This document shows, piece after piece, positions 60,704-64,000 of a stretch of DNA of 64,000 nt (its first letter is position 1; the number at the start of each line of letters is the position of its first letter). The translations under genes and the position numbers were made by a program. The notes below the pieces were generated by a model. That model made no database searches and was not told the DNA's origin. It worked only from the letters and a program-made list of their open reading frames with translations. Source of the stretch: Ruegeria sp. SCSIO 43209. GTDB taxonomy: Bacteria; Pseudomonadota; Alphaproteobacteria; Rhodobacterales; Rhodobacteraceae. Where the stretch lies: the NCBI RefSeq assembly GCF_019904295.1, contig NZ_CP065359.1, forward strand, positions 769,001 through 833,000, in the 5' to 3' direction.

Positions 60704-61910
60704 TTGTCGACAGCTCCTTTACCTTGAGGATCGAGACCTGCTCAATCCCGTACGCCGCAGCTCCCTTGGCCCACATAAGGTCGCCCCAGTGATGGGCTGT
60801 GATTTCCGGCAAGGGGGTATCGACATTCACGACGCCACTGCGAATTCGGGTCATCACCTCGTCCGAATTCAGGTGTTCTAAGTCCATCTGAGCTCCGGAC
60901 AAAATAATGCGTTCGGGATCAAACAGATTGATCAGATTGGATATTCCCAGACCAAACATCTGGCCCGCGCGGGCCAGAACGGATTTCGCCCTTTCGTCTC
61001 CGGATCGAGCATTTTCGTGGATCTCTTTAATGGTTTCCGTTCCAATGCGTTGATCGGCGACGGTTGCTTCCCGGATCAGTGCATAGTCCCCGACATAGGC
61101 CTCAAGGCAACCCCGCTGGCCGCACTGGCAAAGCGCGCCGTCCAGTTGGACTTTTGTGTGGCCAAATTCCGCTCCGCAGCCTCTTTCCCCGCGATATAGC
61201 TTACCGTCCAGGACAATTCCAAGCCCAACGCCGTGTTCGATCGTGACGACAAGAAAGTTCTTAAAACCCTTGCCTAACCCAAAGAGTTGTTCCGCCTTTG
61301 CTACCAGGTTGGCGTCGTTTTCTATAAAGGCGGGGCAGGGCAGCTCTGTTTCCAGAAATTGGCTAAAATCGACGTTTCTATCGGTAAGTGAAGAGGACCA
61401 GTGTACAAAGTTCCTTTCTGCGTCCACGAGACCGGCAACCCCAATTGACACTCCTGATAAGGTGTCGAGGGTCTCGTTGATCTGAGCGCAGGCCTCATCC
61501 AAGGCCTTGCGAATAGTTGCCACTAATGCGCCTGGCGTCATCCGGACGTCGTCCAACGGATGTTTGTATGACGTGACCTCGTTGCCTTTGAAATCTACAA
61601 GGATGACCGAGATCATGTGGCGCGCCACTTTGAGGCCCGCAACAAGGTAAGAGCGGCCATCCAGCTGAAGTAAAACTCTGGGCCGACCCCTTTTGGCGGA
61701 TTTGGATTGCGGTTCGGATTCGATCTCTTTGATCAGCCCCGCAGATATGAGGTCGGCTGTGGCTGCAGTAACCGTCGCAGGGCTGGTCTGCAAAGCGCTG
61801 GCGATATCTATCCTGGAGATCGAGCCTCTTGTCCGAATATGTTCCAACACCCGCAGGCGCGTAATGTTCCGCTGGTCCGCGGCATTTTGAGAAGCTTTGC
61901 TTTTCAGCAT
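60693..61910 (-). CDS. xylR: ROK family transcriptional repressor (XylR/NagC type)
   Basis: The 405-residue protein has an N-terminal winged helix (ITRLRVLEHIRTRGSISRID, then LQTSPATVTAATADLISAGL) and a sugar-kinase-like ROK domain with FIENDANLVAKAEQLFGLG, GVGLGIVLDGKLYRGERG and the zinc site GHTKVQLDGALCQCGQRGC followed by LE. Such proteins repress sugar operons and respond to free sugar. It lies between xylB and xylF and is divergent from xylF, so D-xylose is the likely inducer. It is co-transcribed with the CRTAC1-like gene. Confidence 0.92.
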   Translation of the reverse strand: MLKSKASQNAADQRNITRLRVLEHIRTRGSISRIDIASALQTSPATVTAATADLISAGLIKEIESEPQSKSAKRGRPRVLLQLDGRSYLVAGLKVARHMISVILVDFKGNEVTSYKHPLDDVRMTPGALVATIRKALDEACAQINETLDTLSGVSIGVAGLVDAERNFVHWSSSLTDRNVDFSQFLETELPCPAFIENDANLVAKAEQLFGLGKGFKNFLVVTIEHGVGLGIVLDGKLYRGERGCGAEFGHTKVQLDGALCQCGQRGCLEAYVGDYALIREATVADQRIGTETIKEIHENARSGDERAKSVLARAGQMFGLGISNLINLFDPERIILSGAQMDLEHLNSDEVMTRIRSGVVNVDTPLPEITAHHWGDLMWAKGAAAYGIEQVSILKVKELSTNAP

Positions 61911-61976
61911 CTTGGCCTCACGAATCTGGTTCTTACCTCAATCTATTTGGATTTCGCCTGTCCTAACAGACTAAAT

Positions 61977-61999
61977 ATTTTACCGGCTGAAATAAATAT
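61977..61999 (+). promoter_or_regulatory. Candidate ROK/XylR operator upstream of xylF
   Basis: ATTTTACCGGCTGAAAT followed by AAATAT lies in the gap between the divergent ROK and xylF genes. Aligned with the box before xylB (ATTTTAGCAACTAAAAT then AAAGAT) it agrees at 18 of 23 positions, with the outer TTTTA and AAATAAA parts conserved. This supports a common regulator for both transcription units. Confidence 0.55.
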
Positions 62000-62061
62000 G
62001 GTATTCAAAATTGTGAGAGCCGCGAATCGAAATGCGATGGCTCGGCAAATGGGAGGAAATC

Positions 62062-63081
62062 ATGAAGAGAATTCTCAGCTTTTCGGCTGTGGCCACCTTG
62101 TTGGCTTCGACCGCATTCGCAGAGCCAGTGGTCGGCGTGAGCTGGTCGAACTTTCAGGAGGAGCGTTGGAAAACAGACGAAGCGGCCATCAAGTCGGCAC
62201 TTGAAGCAGGCGGTGCCGAGTACATTTCGGCAGACGCGCAATCGTCCTCCGCAAAGCAGCTATCGGACATCGAAAGCCTGATCGCCCAGGGTGTGGACGC
62301 GCTTATCATCCTTGCGCAGGACGCGCAGGCCATTGGTCCCGCGGTTCAGGCCGCGGCGGACGAAGGTATTCCTGTGATTGCCTATGACCGTCTGATCGAG
62401 GACGACCGAGCATTTTATTTGACCTTCGACAACGTGGAAGTCGGCAGAATGCAGGCTCGGGCTGTCTTTGAGGCCATGCCCAAGGGCAACTACGTGATGA
62501 TCAAAGGCTCTCCTACTGATCCGAACGCAGATTTCCTGCGGGGTGGTCAGCAAGAGATCATCGGAGCAGCCGTCGACAGCGGTGACATTGTAATTGTTGG
62601 TGAAGCCTACACGGATGGTTGGTTGCCCGCGAACGCGCAGCGGAACATGGAACAAATCCTGACCGCGAACGAGAACAACGTGGATGCAGTCGTTGCGTCG
62701 AATGACGGTACTGCAGGCGGTGTTGTTGCGGCCCTAACAGCACAGGGTATGGAAGGCATTCCGGTGTCAGGTCAGGATGGCGACCACGCAGCGTTGAACC
62801 GCGTTGCGCTGGGCACTCAAACCGTTTCGGTATGGAAGGACGCTCGTGAACTCGGAAAGGCCGCTGGCGAAATCGCAGTCGCACTGAGCGGAGGGACAAG
62901 CCCTGCTGACGTCGAAGGCGCAGTGAGCTGGACATCCCCTGGTGGCACCGAGATGAACTCGGTCTTCCTCGCGCCCGTTCCGATCACCAAGGACAACCTA
63001 TCCGTTGTTGTGGACGCTGGATGGATCCCATTGGAAGATCTGTGTCAGGGCGTTGAAAACGGACCTGCTCCCTGCAACTAA
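62062..63081 (+). CDS. xylF: D-xylose ABC transporter substrate-binding protein XylF
   Basis: From the ATG at 62062, after GGGAGG, the precursor has 339 residues with a signal peptide ([17 protein letters not shown]). It matches XylF along its length: [98 protein letters not shown] and [16 protein letters not shown]. It is the periplasmic receptor for D-xylose. A longer frame from 62032 lacks a ribosome binding site. It is followed by a hairpin and the permease gene. Confidence 0.95.
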   Translation: MKRILSFSAVATLLASTAFAEPVVGVSWSNFQEERWKTDEAAIKSALEAGGAEYISADAQSSSAKQLSDIESLIAQGVDALIILAQDAQAIGPAVQAAADEGIPVIAYDRLIEDDRAFYLTFDNVEVGRMQARAVFEAMPKGNYVMIKGSPTDPNADFLRGGQQEIIGAAVDSGDIVIVGEAYTDGWLPANAQRNMEQILTANENNVDAVVASNDGTAGGVVAALTAQGMEGIPVSGQDGDHAALNRVALGTQTVSVWKDARELGKAAGEIAVALSGGTSPADVEGAVSWTSPGGTEMNSVFLAPVPITKDNLSVVVDAGWIPLEDLCQGVENGPAPCN

Positions 63082-63089
63082 ACTTCAAA

Positions 63090-63116
63090 GTCCCTGGCCC
63101 CGTCTGGGCCGGGGAC
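63090..63116 (+). terminator. Stem-loop between xylF and xylH
   Basis: GTCCCTGGCCC and GGGCCGGGGAC pair around CGTCT with one G-T pair, giving an 11-base GC-rich stem. It lacks a clear T-tract, and the permease gene follows 25 bases later, so it is more likely a partial terminator or an mRNA-protecting structure that favours XylF synthesis. Confidence 0.65.
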
Positions 63117-63141
63117 TATTGCTGAATTTGAAAGATCGGAA

Positions 63142-64000
63142 ATGACCGAAACTTCGTCTCAGCCGGTACCTGAAAAAGCGAAACCCAGCCTGTTCCAGCA
63201 ACTGGAACTGGATATGCGGCTTTTGGGAATGATCGGCGCGTTTGTCATCCTGTGCATCGGGTTCAACATCTTCACAGATGGGCGCTTCCTGACCCCTCGT
63301 AACCTGTTCAACCTGTCCATCCAAACGGTTTCGGTCGCCATTATGGCATGCGGGATGGTATTTATTATCGTCACACGGCACATCGACTTGTCGGTTGGTG
63401 CACTGCTGGCAACAACCTCTGCCGTGATGGCGATGACGCAAACCGAGCTTTTGCCACAAGTCCTTGGGATGGGTTTGAACAATCCAGCAACCTGGGCGAT
63501 CACCATTGTTGTCGGGCTGTTTGTCGGCACGCTGATTGGTGCGTTTCATGGCTGGATGGTCGGATACCTGACGATACCAGCCTTCATCGTCACGCTTGGT
63601 GGATTTCTGGTTTGGAGAAATGTGGCGTGGTATTTGACCAGCGGTCAGACGATTGGTCCTTTGGATAGTACATTCCTGATGTTTGGCGGGACCAACGGGA
63701 CATTGGGAACGACGACAAGCTGGCTGTTCGGCTTGTTTGCTACCGCAATCGCGATCTGGGCTTTGTGGAGCAGTCGTCGCGCAAAGGCGGCACATGGATT
63801 CCCCGTCAAACCTGTCTGGGCCGAAGCCACTCTGGCCGGGATAATCGCAATCGCCATCCTTGGGTACGTATACATCGTAAACAGCTACGCCATACCGACG
63901 CGCCGACTGCAACGTATGTTCGAAGCACGCGGAGAGACAATGCCAGAGGGGCTAGTTGTAGGATACGGCATACCGATTTCTGTACTCATCCTAATCATCG
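63142..64000 (+). CDS. xylH: Sugar ABC transporter permease XylH, 3' part off the window
   Basis: The frame is open from the ATG at 63142 to the right edge (286 codons and one base) without a stop. It starts with a polar N-terminus (MTETSSQPVPEKAKPSLFQQ) and then the permease core VSVAIMACGMVFIIVTRHID, LSVGALLATTSAVMAM, FHGWMVGYLTIPAFIVTLGG and a charged cytoplasmic loop with RRLQRMFEARGE, as in XylH proteins, which are longer than RbsC. It is the membrane channel for the XylF receptor. The ATPase gene (xylG) presumably follows outside the window. Confidence 0.92.
   Translation, partial: MTETSSQPVPEKAKPSLFQQLELDMRLLGMIGAFVILCIGFNIFTDGRFLTPRNLFNLSIQTVSVAIMACGMVFIIVTRHIDLSVGALLATTSAVMAMTQTELLPQVLGMGLNNPATWAITIVVGLFVGTLIGAFHGWMVGYLTIPAFIVTLGGFLVWRNVAWYLTSGQTIGPLDSTFLMFGGTNGTLGTTTSWLFGLFATAIAIWALWSSRRAKAAHGFPVKPVWAEATLAGIIAIAILGYVYIVNSYAIPTRRLQRMFEARGETMPEGLVVGYGIPISVLILII

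Noticed and set aside
63085..63912. 275-codon open frame on the minus strand opposite xylH
   Set aside because: It is antisense to the permease, rich in Gln, Asp and Arg, with no domain. xylH has clear permease motifs.
1..64000. CRISPR arrays, tRNA and rRNA genes, prophage or toxin-antitoxin modules
   Set aside because: No regularly spaced repeats, no cloverleaf-like sequences and no characteristic phage or toxin proteins were seen on reading both strands, though subtle RNA genes could be missed by eye.

Overview
The window reads as a stretch of an alphaproteobacterial genome, most probably a marine member of the Rhodobacteraceae (Roseobacter group). This is inferred from gene content, not from a marker gene. 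It carries two complete TRAP transporters, sugar ABC importers, tightly overlapped catabolic operons, FCD-type GntR regulators and IS6-family insertion sequences of an alphaproteobacterial type. No rRNA, tRNA, CRISPR array or replication origin was seen.

Left edge (1-5310): a truncated SAM methyltransferase, a CmcI-type methyltransferase and a WbqC protein look like the end of a surface-polysaccharide or secondary-metabolite locus. A graveyard follows: an IS3-family orfA relic, a frameshifted RTX/VCBS calcium-binding protein gene on the minus strand, and an IS6-family element (4494-5310) that cuts that gene.

Central island (5318-53963): about 48 kb almost entirely devoted to uptake and breakdown of uronic, aldonic and aldaric acids. 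Sub-blocks are: (a) a TRAP transporter, SDR, GntR regulator and KdgF-like cupin, suited to unsaturated uronates; (b) a LacI regulator, a GMC oxidoreductase, an AldA-like aldehyde dehydrogenase, a sugar ABC importer, an enolase-superfamily dehydratase, a zinc dehydrogenase and a KduD-like SDR; (c) a minus-strand operon with three consecutive Gfo/Idh/MocA dehydrogenases, UxuA, a beta-hydroxyacid dehydrogenase, a TIM-barrel isomerase and YjbQ; (d) uxaC-uxuB facing a ten-gene minus-strand operon (TRAP, Gci-like enolase, PhyH dioxygenase, UxaA, Gfo/Idh, GarR-like reductase, EamA exporter, KdgK); (e) a GntR regulator, DenD, a second GarR-like enzyme, and an SDR/IlvD/FAH/2-hydroxyacid dehydrogenase set that fits a non-phosphorylating 2-keto-3-deoxy acid route; (f) an L-idonate module (gluconate 5-dehydrogenase, IdnD) with a second PhyH dioxygenase. 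Together they would carry glucuronate through fructuronate and mannonate to KDG and KDPG. No KDPG aldolase lies in the window.

The island is bounded on the right by a second IS6 element (54152-54967) in the same orientation as the first. Both transposase genes are broken by frameshifts, so the pair looks like a fossil pseudo-compound transposon or a product of IS-mediated rearrangement.

Right edge (54968-64000): a D-xylose locus with xylB, an aldose 1-epimerase gene, a di-heme MauG/CCP-type cytochrome peroxidase, an ASPIC/UnbV (CRTAC1-like) beta-propeller protein, a ROK repressor, xylF and a truncated xylH. The di-heme enzyme and the propeller protein abut tail to tail with no spacer inside the sugar locus, which is the least expected pairing in the window. 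A shared palindrome-like box precedes both xylB and xylF.
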